Shown here piece by piece: positions 1 to 5,553 of a DNA stretch of 7,207 nucleotides. The position numbers and the translations under genes are program-made. The stretch is taken from the NCBI GenBank assembly GCA_003506795.1, contig DNYO01000052.1, positions 1 to 7,207 of the forward strand, in the 5' to 3' direction. The first letter of the stretch is position 1. Each line of letters begins with the position of its first letter. The notes under the pieces were generated by a model that was not told where the DNA came from, did no database searches, and was given only the letters and a program-made list of their open reading frames with translations. The DNA comes from Deltaproteobacteria bacterium. Lineage in GTDB: Bacteria; Desulfobacterota; Syntrophorhabdia; Syntrophorhabdales; Syntrophorhabdaceae.

Positions 1-339
1 AATTACATGGGAGCCGTTGACTCGGGAAGCGGCAGAATCGGGGCCAGTTTCCGTGAATTCCCCGCCGAGAGCAGGGACCTCGTGGAACAACTTGCCGAAA
101 AACTCAAGAGGATCGGCCTCGGAGGCCTCGTCCGTATCGGCCTGGCCGGTCAACCGCTGCTCGACATCCCCGTGAATGAAGGCAGGGTCGGAGCCATAGT
201 GATAGGCGGTCTCAACCCCGTATCGATCCTCGAAGAAACAGGCGTCAGGGCATACTCGCGGGCCCTTGCGGGCCTTATCGACTTCAGCAGGCTCTTCCGC
301 TACGAAGAGATGGAAACGAGGATAAAAGAGTTTTTGTAG
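1..339 (+). CDS. NrpR/DUF128 regulatory-domain protein, C-terminal fragment
   Basis: The frame is open from the first base (Asn-Tyr-Met...), so this is the last 112 codons of a gene that begins outside the window. The Met at 7 is probably internal. The segment GRVGAIVIGGLNPVSILEE, followed by an ALAGLIDF stretch and an acidic tail, looks like the end of the NrpR/DUF128 domain. In methanogenic archaea NrpR is a repressor of nitrogen-assimilation genes that responds to 2-oxoglutarate. Bacterial proteins with this domain often pair an N-terminal winged helix with one DUF128 unit, and their targets are mostly unknown. The N-terminus is not visible, so DNA binding cannot be judged. The gene converges on the PhzF-like gene across the repeat-bearing gap 340-587. 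Recognition rests on the glycine-rich IGGLNP signature; the exact role is open. Confidence 0.7.
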   Translation, partial: NYMGAVDSGSGRIGASFREFPAESRDLVEQLAEKLKRIGLGGLVRIGLAGQPLLDIPVNEGRVGAIVIGGLNPVSILEETGVRAYSRALAGLIDFSRLFRYEEMETRIKEFL

Positions 340-347
340 AGAAAACA

Positions 348-382
348 GGTTATAGGTAATGGGTTATAGGTAATGGGTAAGA
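348..382 (+). repeat. Heptad tandem repeat array, left arm
   Basis: Five consecutive 7-bp units follow the stop codon at 339: GGTTATA, GGTAATG, GGTTATA, GGTAATG and GGTAAGA. The first four form an exact 14-bp direct duplication (348-361 and 362-375). A related array lies in the opposite orientation at 550-577. Such GGT-initiated heptads look like dispersed intergenic repeats, but their function cannot be read from this window. Confidence 0.8.
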
Positions 383-437
383 GCAAACGACGGGTTTTTC
401 CCACAACCTGTCATCGATAACTCACTGTCTGCTCTTT

Positions 438-477
438 CCGGCAATTTTGCCGTTTTAGCTGCCGGCAATTTTGCCGG
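438..477. repeat. Tandem pair of CCGGCAATTTTGCCG(G) hairpin units
   Basis: CCGGCAATTTTGCCG at 438-452 recurs as CCGGCAATTTTGCCGG at 462-477, a 24-bp period. Each unit is self-complementary: CCGGCAA pairs with TTGCCGG around a TT centre, or more realistically five G/C pairs form around an AATTTT loop. The first copy is followed by TTTT (453-456), so it could act as a weak intrinsic terminator for the rightward gene ending at 339. The U-tract is short, so that role is tentative. The AAGAGCA/TGCTCTT pair (379-385/430-436) and the ACAGGTT/AACCTGT pair (345-351/405-411) add further pairing potential next to it. Confidence 0.6.
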
Positions 478-549
478 ACGCACATCTGCCACTTAAATCT
501 GAAGTCCGGTGTGCCTTCTCCCCCACCATCAGCGATGGATTGTCTTTCC

Positions 550-577
550 TATAACCCATCACCCATAACCTATGACC
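550..577 (-). repeat. Heptad tandem repeat array, right arm (inverted)
   Basis: Read on the minus strand this is GGTCATA, GGTTATG, GGTGATG and GGTTATA, four units of the same heptad family as 348-382. Taking 549-570 on the minus strand against 348-369 on the plus strand, 20 of 22 positions are identical. Both differences are A-to-G changes that become G-U pairs in a leftward transcript, so leftward RNA could pair across all 22 positions. The array starts about 10 bp past the stop of the PhzF-like gene, so it lies in that gene's 3' region. Confidence 0.75.
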
Positions 578-587
578 CCTCTTCTCT

Positions 588-1373
588 CTATCCCACAAAT
601 TCACCCTTCATGACCGTGACGGCCTGGCCGAAAAGGTGGACGCGGTCACCGGCGAGATGTACCTTGACCACCCCTCCCCGCCGCGATACCTGGCAAGCGA
701 CGAGATCGTTCTTTGCGAGACGTTTGCCCCAGAAGGGGCCGAGACAGCAATGAGATGAACCGGTAACGGGATCTTCGTTGACGCCCACGGCGGGCGCAAA
801 AAAGCGGGAGACAAAATCGAACCCTTCCATGGTTGCCCGGCTTGTCACAATAACCCCCCTGACCGGCAGCCTGAGGATCAGGGCAAAGTCCGGCGTCAGG
901 CTTCTCACCGTTTCTTCCGAGTCAACCTCGACGATATAATCTGACCGGCTGGCGCCAACATAGATCGCGGACACACCCAGCGCCTCGGCGAGGCCATAAG
1001 GAGCGGTCACTTCTTCGTCAGGGGTCGAGGGGAAATCCAAACCGATCCAGTCGTCTTCCTGAGTGCACGTCAACGTACCGCTGCGCGTGTGGAACGTGAT
1101 CTTTTCTCCGGCCCTGGCGAGGCCTTCCTGCCACAAAACGTGGGCGCTTGCAAGGGTGCCGTGTCCGCACAGATCGACCTCCACTTTCGGAGTAAACCAT
1201 CGCAGGTTGTATCCGTCGGCACTCCGGATGATAAATGCCGTCTCGGAAAGGTTCATCTCTGCGGCCACATTTTGCATCCAGGCGTCCACTTTCGGGTGGG
1301 GAAGGATGCAGATCCCTGCCGGATTGCCGCTGAACGGTCGCGAAGTAAAGGCATTGACGTTGAAGATCTTCAT
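588..1373 (-). CDS. PhzF-family isomerase/epimerase-like protein
   Basis: The 261-aa product has the hallmarks of the PhzF/YddE/MAWBP family of diaminopimelate-epimerase fold enzymes. It has GNPAG near residues 16-20, NLSETAF with the expected catalytic Glu at 44 (equivalent to Glu45 of PhzF), DLCGHGTLA at 67-75, and EDPVTGSS at 200-207, matching the second substrate-binding loop. PhzF itself isomerises trans-2,3-dihydro-3-hydroxyanthranilate in phenazine synthesis. No other phenazine genes are present, so the substrate here is unknown and the protein is probably a soluble metabolic isomerase. The start at 1373 is preferred because the typical MKIFNVNAFTSRPFSGNPAG beginning falls there and AAGAGG sits 5 nt upstream. 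An in-frame ATG at 1499 would add 42 residues unlike the family and would read through the promoter region. The length fits the shorter (about 260-aa) PhzF-like subgroup. Confidence 0.9.
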   Translation of the reverse strand: MKIFNVNAFTSRPFSGNPAGICILPHPKVDAWMQNVAAEMNLSETAFIIRSADGYNLRWFTPKVEVDLCGHGTLASAHVLWQEGLARAGEKITFHTRSGTLTCTQEDDWIGLDFPSTPDEEVTAPYGLAEALGVSAIYVGASRSDYIVEVDSEETVRSLTPDFALILRLPVRGVIVTSRATMEGFDFVSRFFAPAVGVNEDPVTGSSHCCLGPFWGKRLAKNDLVACQVSRRGGVVKVHLAGDRVHLFGQAVTVMKGEFVG

Positions 1374-1378
1374 AATAA

Positions 1379-1384
1379 CCTCTT
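1379..1384 (-). promoter_or_regulatory. Ribosome binding site of the PhzF-like gene
   Basis: AAGAGG on the minus strand lies 5 nt before the ATG at 1373. It decides the start in favour of 1373 over the upstream in-frame ATG at 1499. Confidence 0.6.
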
Positions 1385-1395
1385 GAGCCAGGTCT

Positions 1396-1424
1396 TTGAT
1401 AGTGTAAACCAGGTATATCGTCAA
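1396..1424 (-). promoter_or_regulatory. Possible proximal leftward promoter (P2)
   Basis: On the minus strand, TTGACG (1424-1419) and TATCAA (1401-1396) are separated by 17 bp. Five of six and four of six positions match the sigma-70 consensus. Transcription would start near 1389, leaving a leader of about 16 nt that still contains the AAGAGG site. It is weaker evidence than the upstream pair, because the leader is very short. Confidence 0.35.
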
Positions 1425-1425
1425 G

Positions 1426-1454
1426 ATTGTGCGCCTCACGCCAGTTGTTGTCAA
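1426..1454 (-). promoter_or_regulatory. Leftward sigma-70-type promoter (P1) for the PhzF-like gene
   Basis: On the minus strand, a perfect TTGACA -35 box (1454-1449) and CACAAT (1431-1426, four of six consensus positions) are separated by 17 bp. This predicts a transcript start near 1419 and a leader of about 46 nt. The box lies within TGTTGACAA, the same 9-mer that carries the -35 of the rightward promoter, so the two promoters are back to back. Confidence 0.5.
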
Positions 1455-1477
1455 CACCGTTCGGAAAAGGGACATAA

Positions 1478-1494
1478 AACATCTTACAGATGTT
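1478..1494. promoter_or_regulatory. Palindrome, candidate operator
   Basis: AACATCT-TAC-AGATGTT is a perfect 7-bp inverted repeat with a 3-bp centre. Its last two bases overlap the rightward -35 box (1493-1498), and it lies upstream of both divergent promoters. That position suits a dimeric regulator acting on the peptide-CHAT unit and perhaps on the PhzF-like gene. No regulator gene is adjacent in the window, so the binding protein is unknown. Confidence 0.4.
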
Positions 1495-1521
1495 GACAAT
1501 TCCCATCCATTTGCATATGCT
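1493..1521 (+). promoter_or_regulatory. Rightward sigma-70-type promoter of the peptide-CHAT unit
   Basis: A perfect TTGACA (1493-1498), a 17-bp spacer and TATGCT (1516-1521, four of six consensus positions including TAT and the final T) form a good housekeeping promoter. The predicted start near 1528 gives a leader of about 49 nt before the first small gene. No other convincing rightward promoter was seen between here and the CHAT gene, which supports one transcript for all three genes. Confidence 0.6.
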
Positions 1522-1576
1522 GTTTAACAGGAATGGTTGTGACGGCAGTACCAGTCTGGAAAGGGGGTTTGTTGCC

Positions 1577-1705
1577 ATGAAAGTAATCACCAGGATCATT
1601 GTCACCACCCTTTTGGTGCTTTCGGCTTCAAGCATCTGTCTTGCCGATCCACCGGATCCGCCGGCCCCTCCGCAATCGCAATATACTATTCAACTGCCCG
1701 GCTGA
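1577..1705 (+). CDS. Small secreted proline-rich peptide 1 (42 aa)
   Basis: I do not recognise a family. The 42-aa product has a textbook Sec signal: MKVITR, a hydrophobic core at about 7-20, and a likely signal peptidase I site after CLA (residue 23). This would release a 19-residue mature peptide that begins DPPDPPAPPQ. The start at 1577 is chosen because AAGGGGG lies 9 nt upstream and the signal peptide begins there. An in-frame ATG at 1490 would lie within the promoter. The following gene encodes a related peptide: both share an ICLA cleavage region and a DPPDPP block, with similar DNA at 1634-1662 and 1808-1849, indicating duplication and divergence. It heads a transcription unit ending with a secreted TPR-CHAT protein. 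A role as a signal, substrate or modulator of that protein is inference. Confidence 0.6.
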   Translation: MKVITRIIVTTLLVLSASSICLADPPDPPAPPQSQYTIQLPG

Positions 1706-1751
1706 GAGGTTCTCGGATCCACGAGATGACGAAGGAGGCGAAAAAGATCCC

Positions 1752-1967
1752 ATGAAGAAATTTGCCCTTGCACTGATAGTGGTTTTGTTCCTCATCACCT
1801 CTGTCAATATCTGTCTCGCAGAGAAGGGGCGCGATCCTCCGGATCCCCCTGCCGCACCTCAGATAGACCTCTCATTGCAGGCATCCCTGATAGAACCACC
1901 CGATCCGCAGGCCTTCGGGGAATTCGATGGATCGCCCCGATTTCAATCCGATCGGAGCGATTTCTGA
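1752..1967 (+). CDS. Small secreted proline-rich peptide 2 (71 aa)
   Basis: This is a second small exported product with no recognised family. MKK and a strongly hydrophobic stretch (about 4-19) precede a probable cleavage site after CLA at residue 23, leaving about 48 residues. The mature part starts EKGRDPPDPPAAPQ. It differs from peptide 1 by a 4-residue EKGR insertion before the shared DPPDPP block, and it repeats PPDP at 49-52. The remainder is polar and acidic/aromatic (FGEFDGSPRF), probably disordered. The start at 1752 is favoured because the signal peptide begins there. AAGGAGG (1732-1738) lies 13 nt upstream, a rather long spacing. It begins 46 nt after peptide 1 and ends 119 nt before the CHAT gene, same strand. 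A small TCTCG/CGAGA stem (1711-1726) lies just before its ribosome binding site. Confidence 0.65.
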   Translation: MKKFALALIVVLFLITSVNICLAEKGRDPPDPPAAPQIDLSLQASLIEPPDPQAFGEFDGSPRFQSDRSDF

Positions 1968-2086
1968 AAAGTGGTTATCTTTCACGGGGCCAGACTGGAG
2001 ACGGTCATCCTCGCTGATAGATACGCTGTAAACAGTCCTCAAAAAAATACGTCGAGAGAATACGCACCGGGGATACCGTTGACACA

Positions 2087-5000
2087 ATGAAGAACTGCAG
2101 GATCACGCACCCGTACCTTATTGTCCTTTTCATCGTAGCCGCCTTGACTGTTTCTTCGTATCTGCCTTTTTTTTCTTCCTTTGCCTCGACGACGCTGAAT
2201 CAGGACCAGCAAAAACTATACGATGAACTTATCCGGGGCTCCGACTCCGGCGTAAGCGGTTTCTGGAGAGCCTTTGACGACAACAGGGACAAGATTGACG
2301 GACCCGTTCTTCAGAAGACATTAGGACATGCCGTCGAGAGCCGGGACGAAACCCTTGTCAACCTTGTCCTCGAAGGGGCGCGCATAAAAGGCGACGAGAA
2401 GACACTGATCTCCATGATGCTGACAGCCGGCGATTTCTTTCTTTCCATTTCCCGGTACAACGAAGCCCTGAAGCTTTACGACGCCTCGATGCCGCTGGCA
2501 CGAGGTGCAGGAAGCCCCCTGCTTATGGCAAAGGCATACGAAGGCAACGGCGACATTGCGTTTTATTCGGGAAATCCAACCAACGCCCTTATGATGTACA
2601 ACCGGGCAGCGGATCTCTACGCCAGGGAAGCTTCTGAACTCGGTCAGGGTATTGTGGCCCGAAAGATGGGAGATGTCCTGCTGCAGACGGGCGACAACGG
2701 TCAGGCCATGACCGCGCTCCAACGGTCTCTCGCTATTCTCTCTCGTCTAAAAAGCCCCGTGGAAGAGGCAAACGCCTACCGCAGTTTCGGAAACCTCGCC
2801 ATGAGACAACGGGACCACAAGACAGCCCTGGGCTCCATGGAAATTGCCCTCGCGCGGTACACGGCCGCCGGCTGCAGGAACGGCGAGGCCGACATCTACC
2901 GGGCTATCGGGGAGACGGCCCTTCGAACCGGAGACAACGAAAAGGCGACGGAAAACTACGAAAAAGCCCTCGCCATATATGACAAAACAGGATCGCTTGT
3001 CGGCCAGGGTTACGCCCGTAAAGGACTGGCGGACATCGCTTATTTCGCCGGCAAGAATGATACAGCCCGGGGACTTTACGAAAAGGCCCTCGATATCTTT
3101 ACCACAGCCGGTTATCCCCTGGGACAGGCTGATGTGCTAAGGAGGATGGGGCAGCTCAACCTTCGCATGGGTCAGATAGCTCAGGCCCTCGAAGCCTACG
3201 AGAAGGCCCTCCCCGTCTATCGAAAGGTAAGAGAGCCGGTGGGGCAGGCCGACGTATACAAGGGGCTGGGCGACATCGGTTATTACAGCAGAAATTTTTC
3301 AAAGGCGCTGGAGATGTACGACAAGGCCCTCCCCTACTACGTCCACGCAGGCGAGCCCCTCGGTCAGGGCAACGTGCAGCGCTCCATCGGAGATATCCAT
3401 TTCTACGCCGGTGACTACACCAGGGCCATGGAATATTACGAAAAGGCGCTCGCCCTCTATATCAAGGCACACTCCCCTATGGGCCAGGCGAACACGTACC
3501 GCACCATGGGCGAGACCTACCTGAGGCTCAAGAAAAACGACCACGCACGTGCAATGTTCAATTCGGCAATGGCCCTCTACAAGAAGACCAATGAGCCCGT
3601 CGGCCAGGGCGATATCTACAAGACCCTCGGTGAGATGTACCTCAGGAATGGCAACAGAATGGGGGCGCTCGACATGTTCCGGCAGGCCCTTGTTCACCTC
3701 AAGAGTGCACATTCCGTCGTAGACCAGGGGCACGCATACCAGGGAATCGGCGACGTATTTCTGTCGGCGGGCGATCTGGAAAAGTCCCTCGAGAATTACG
3801 ACATGGCCCTCGTCCTTTACCGTCAGATGCAGGACAAGGAATCCGAAGGCTTCGTGCTTATCAAGAAGGCATCGGTATTCGGCCGGAAGAAGGATGTAAA
3901 GGAGGCCGTAAAATTCTTTGAAGCCGGTCTCGGAAAGTTCGAACAGGTGCGAACCCAGGCAGTGTTCCCCGACATGAAGAAGAGCTATATGGAAAAGGTC
4001 TACGGCTACTACGAGGACGCCGCCCTGTTCATGCTCGACAATAAGGAAAACGAAAAGGCCTTTCACTATATCGAGGCCATGAAGGCCCGGGTATTCCTCG
4101 ACCAACTCGCAGAGGCACGCGTCGACCTCCAGAAGGGCATCGACCCGGCGATGAAAAAAGAGCGCGACTTGCTTGAAGCGGACCTTCTGGTCATGGAAAG
4201 AAAACTGGCGCAAGAATCGAAAAAGGGCACCCCCGACCAGGAAGTCATCGAAAAACTGACAAAAGACTCTTCAGTCACCCAGGAAAAGCTTGACGTTCTC
4301 AGACGGGAAATACGATACAGGAACCCCCTCTATGCGTCCGTACAGTACCCCGAACCCATCGCAGCGAAGTCTCTCCAGGAAAAAGTCTTGAGAGAGGGAG
4401 AGATCCTTGCCCAGTACTTTCTGTCAAAGCAGGGTGTCTATTGCCTGTTGATCAGCAAAACGGATTTCAATGTCATCGACCTTCCCGTCACCCATGCTGA
4501 ACTGGTCCGGAAAGTAAACGACCTTCTCGGAAACATCCGCGGTTATCAGGAGGGGGAGCGTTTTCGCGCAAGCCTTGCGGAAGACCTTTATGACATTCTG
4601 GTGAAGCCCCTCGAGCCTTTTCTGGGCGACAGAACGATCATCGTGGTACCCCAGGGTCCTCTCGCGTATCTTCCCTTTGAAGCCTTGCGGACCCATGAGA
4701 ACGGCAAGAAGATGTTCATGATAGAAAAGTACCGCGTCAAATATATACAGTCGGGGACGGTCCTCGGGGTACTGCGCAGCCAGTACGAACAGGAAAGCAC
4801 GGGTGGGAGCTTTATCGGCTTCGGCGATCCGGTTTACAACTACCAGAATTACATGTCGGAAAAGGCAAAAGGCGGGGAAAAAGGAAAGCCGGATGGCAAC
4901 GGCAAGGAAAGCGAGGCACCCACCGTCACCCCCGGTGCGGCATTCATAAAGAACAACTATCTCAGGGCCGGAGGCGTCCTGACGAGACTGGAAGGCAGCG

Positions 5001-5545
5001 GCGAGGAGATAGAAGGAATCCGGAAGATATATGAGAATCGGGGCAATGCGGCCCGATCGTTTCTGAGGATCGAGGCCCGGGAAGAAAACGCCCGATCTCC
5101 CCAGATGAGCCAGTACACCTTCGTACACTTCTCCACGCATGGCATCGTGGAGCCGGGGTTCCAGGCAATCGCGTTAAGCCAGATACCGGGGGACCGTGAA
5201 GACGGGTTTCTCACGCTCGGGGAGATCATGAACAGCCGCTTCAATGCCCGCCTCGTCGTTCTTTCCGCGTGCGAAACCGGCCTCGGGGACTCGAGCAACG
5301 CGGAAGGTATCACCGGGCTCACGAGGGCCGTCATGTACGCCGGCAGCGCCGCGGCGCTTGTCAGTCTCTGGAGCGTCGCCGACGAGGGTACCCGCGATCT
5401 GATGGTCCGGTTCTACGAAGGTTTGATAAACAAGGAGATGAAGAAAACCGAGGCCCTCCGTGCCGCCAAGATCCAGTTGCTCACCGATACCAAAGACTTT
5501 TCCCACCCCTTCTTCTGGTCGGCATTCGTGATGTATGGAGAATAA
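2087..5545 (+). CDS. Secreted TPR-repeat protein with C-terminal CHAT (caspase-like) protease domain
   Basis: The 1152-aa product opens with a signal peptide (hydrophobic about 10-30, likely cleavage after SFA at 33), or less likely a membrane anchor. Residues 141-620 form twelve TPR units of exactly 40 residues, and 111-140 resemble one more. The segment 640-680 (AFHYIEAMKARVFLDQL) is the usual helix pair before CHAT domains, followed by a charged probable coiled coil (about 684-745). The CHAT domain spans about 765-1152. It contains VVPQGPLAYLPFEAL (853-867), GFGDPVY (911-917), the catalytic His in VHFSTHG (His1018) and the catalytic Cys in LSACETGLGD (Cys1062). CHAT domains are clan CD cysteine peptidases related to caspases and separase, and TPR arrays in such proteins bind partners or activating signals. 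A Gly/Lys-rich insert (about 918-952) interrupts the domain and may be a loop or processing site. The start has only a weak ribosome site (CGGGGA, 13 nt upstream), but the signal peptide supports it. Substrate is unknown; the two secreted peptides upstream are candidate partners. Its stop lies 8 bp from that of the convergent chemoreceptor gene. Confidence 0.9.
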   Translation: MKNCRITHPYLIVLFIVAALTVSSYLPFFSSFASTTLNQDQQKLYDELIRGSDSGVSGFWRAFDDNRDKIDGPVLQKTLGHAVESRDETLVNLVLEGARIKGDEKTLISMMLTAGDFFLSISRYNEALKLYDASMPLARGAGSPLLMAKAYEGNGDIAFYSGNPTNALMMYNRAADLYAREASELGQGIVARKMGDVLLQTGDNGQAMTALQRSLAILSRLKSPVEEANAYRSFGNLAMRQRDHKTALGSMEIALARYTAAGCRNGEADIYRAIGETALRTGDNEKATENYEKALAIYDKTGSLVGQGYARKGLADIAYFAGKNDTARGLYEKALDIFTTAGYPLGQADVLRRMGQLNLRMGQIAQALEAYEKALPVYRKVREPVGQADVYKGLGDIGYYSRNFSKALEMYDKALPYYVHAGEPLGQGNVQRSIGDIHFYAGDYTRAMEYYEKALALYIKAHSPMGQANTYRTMGETYLRLKKNDHARAMFNSAMALYKKTNEPVGQGDIYKTLGEMYLRNGNRMGALDMFRQALVHLKSAHSVVDQGHAYQGIGDVFLSAGDLEKSLENYDMALVLYRQMQDKESEGFVLIKKASVFGRKKDVKEAVKFFEAGLGKFEQVRTQAVFPDMKKSYMEKVYGYYEDAALFMLDNKENEKAFHYIEAMKARVFLDQLAEARVDLQKGIDPAMKKERDLLEADLLVMERKLAQESKKGTPDQEVIEKLTKDSSVTQEKLDVLRREIRYRNPLYASVQYPEPIAAKSLQEKVLREGEILAQYFLSKQGVYCLLISKTDFNVIDLPVTHAELVRKVNDLLGNIRGYQEGERFRASLAEDLYDILVKPLEPFLGDRTIIVVPQGPLAYLPFEALRTHENGKKMFMIEKYRVKYIQSGTVLGVLRSQYEQESTGGSFIGFGDPVYNYQNYMSEKAKGGEKGKPDGNGKESEAPTVTPGAAFIKNNYLRAGGVLTRLEGSGEEIEGIRKIYENRGNAARSFLRIEAREENARSPQMSQYTFVHFSTHGIVEPGFQAIALSQIPGDREDGFLTLGEIMNSRFNARLVVLSACETGLGDSSNAEGITGLTRAVMYAGSAAALVSLWSVADEGTRDLMVRFYEGLINKEMKKTEALRAAKIQLLTDTKDFSHPFFWSAFVMYGE
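2507..3946 (+). repeat. Twelve 120-bp coding repeats (40-residue TPR units)
   Basis: The protein repeat stays in perfect 40-residue register over twelve units with no insertion or deletion. The position that is Gln in most units falls at residues 187, 307, 347, 387, 427, 467, 507 and 547. Met replaces it at 147 and Glu at 227, 267 and 587. The unit pattern is roughly P-x-G-Q-A-x-x-Y-x-x-(hydrophobic)-G-(D/E), then G-x-x-x-x-A-x-x-x-Y-x-x-A-L-x-x-Y. The units are diverged in DNA, so this is an old array rather than a recent expansion. Confidence 0.85.
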
Positions 5546-5553
5546 AGAAACGT

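Larger units (their letters stand above)
340..587. other. Convergent intergenic region with repeats, no gene
   Basis: These 248 bp separate the 3' ends of two convergent genes. No open frame here has a recognisable product or ribosome binding site. Apart from the heptad arrays and the twin hairpins listed separately, there is a small GGG-TTTTT-CCC element (392-402) and a CCGGAC/GTCCGG pair (474-479/504-509). Termination for both genes presumably happens here, but no classical strong terminator with a long T-tract is present on either strand. Confidence 0.65.

Noticed and set aside
588..1373. Part of a phenazine biosynthesis cluster
   Set aside because: Only the PhzF-like gene is present. PhzF homologues are widespread outside phenazine pathways.
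1374..1499. 42-codon N-terminal extension of the PhzF-like protein
   Set aside because: The extra residues do not resemble the family, would cover both leftward promoters, and a good ribosome site precedes the internal ATG at 1373.
1577..1967. Lipoprotein signals in the two small peptides (Cys at residue 21)
   Set aside because: The residues before Cys (SSI and VNI) do not fit the lipobox, which wants a small residue immediately before Cys. A signal peptidase I site after CLA fits better.
2079..2084. TTGACA just upstream of the CHAT gene as a separate promoter
   Set aside because: A -10 box at proper spacing would fall inside the coding sequence, and the transcript would start after the ATG.
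1968..2086. A third small gene or terminator between peptide 2 and the CHAT gene
   Set aside because: There is no open frame with a start and ribosome site. The only hairpin, CTGT-AA-ACAG (2027-2036 region), is too weak and is followed by A rather than T on the plus strand.
3299..4213. Leftward open frame (304 codons) inside the TPR array
   Set aside because: It mirrors the repeated coding strand of a well-supported TPR gene and has no domain features of its own.
2087..5545. Type III-E CRISPR TPR-CHAT (Craspase) component
   Set aside because: No CRISPR array or Cas7-11-like gene is present, and the protein has a signal peptide, unlike cytoplasmic Csx29.
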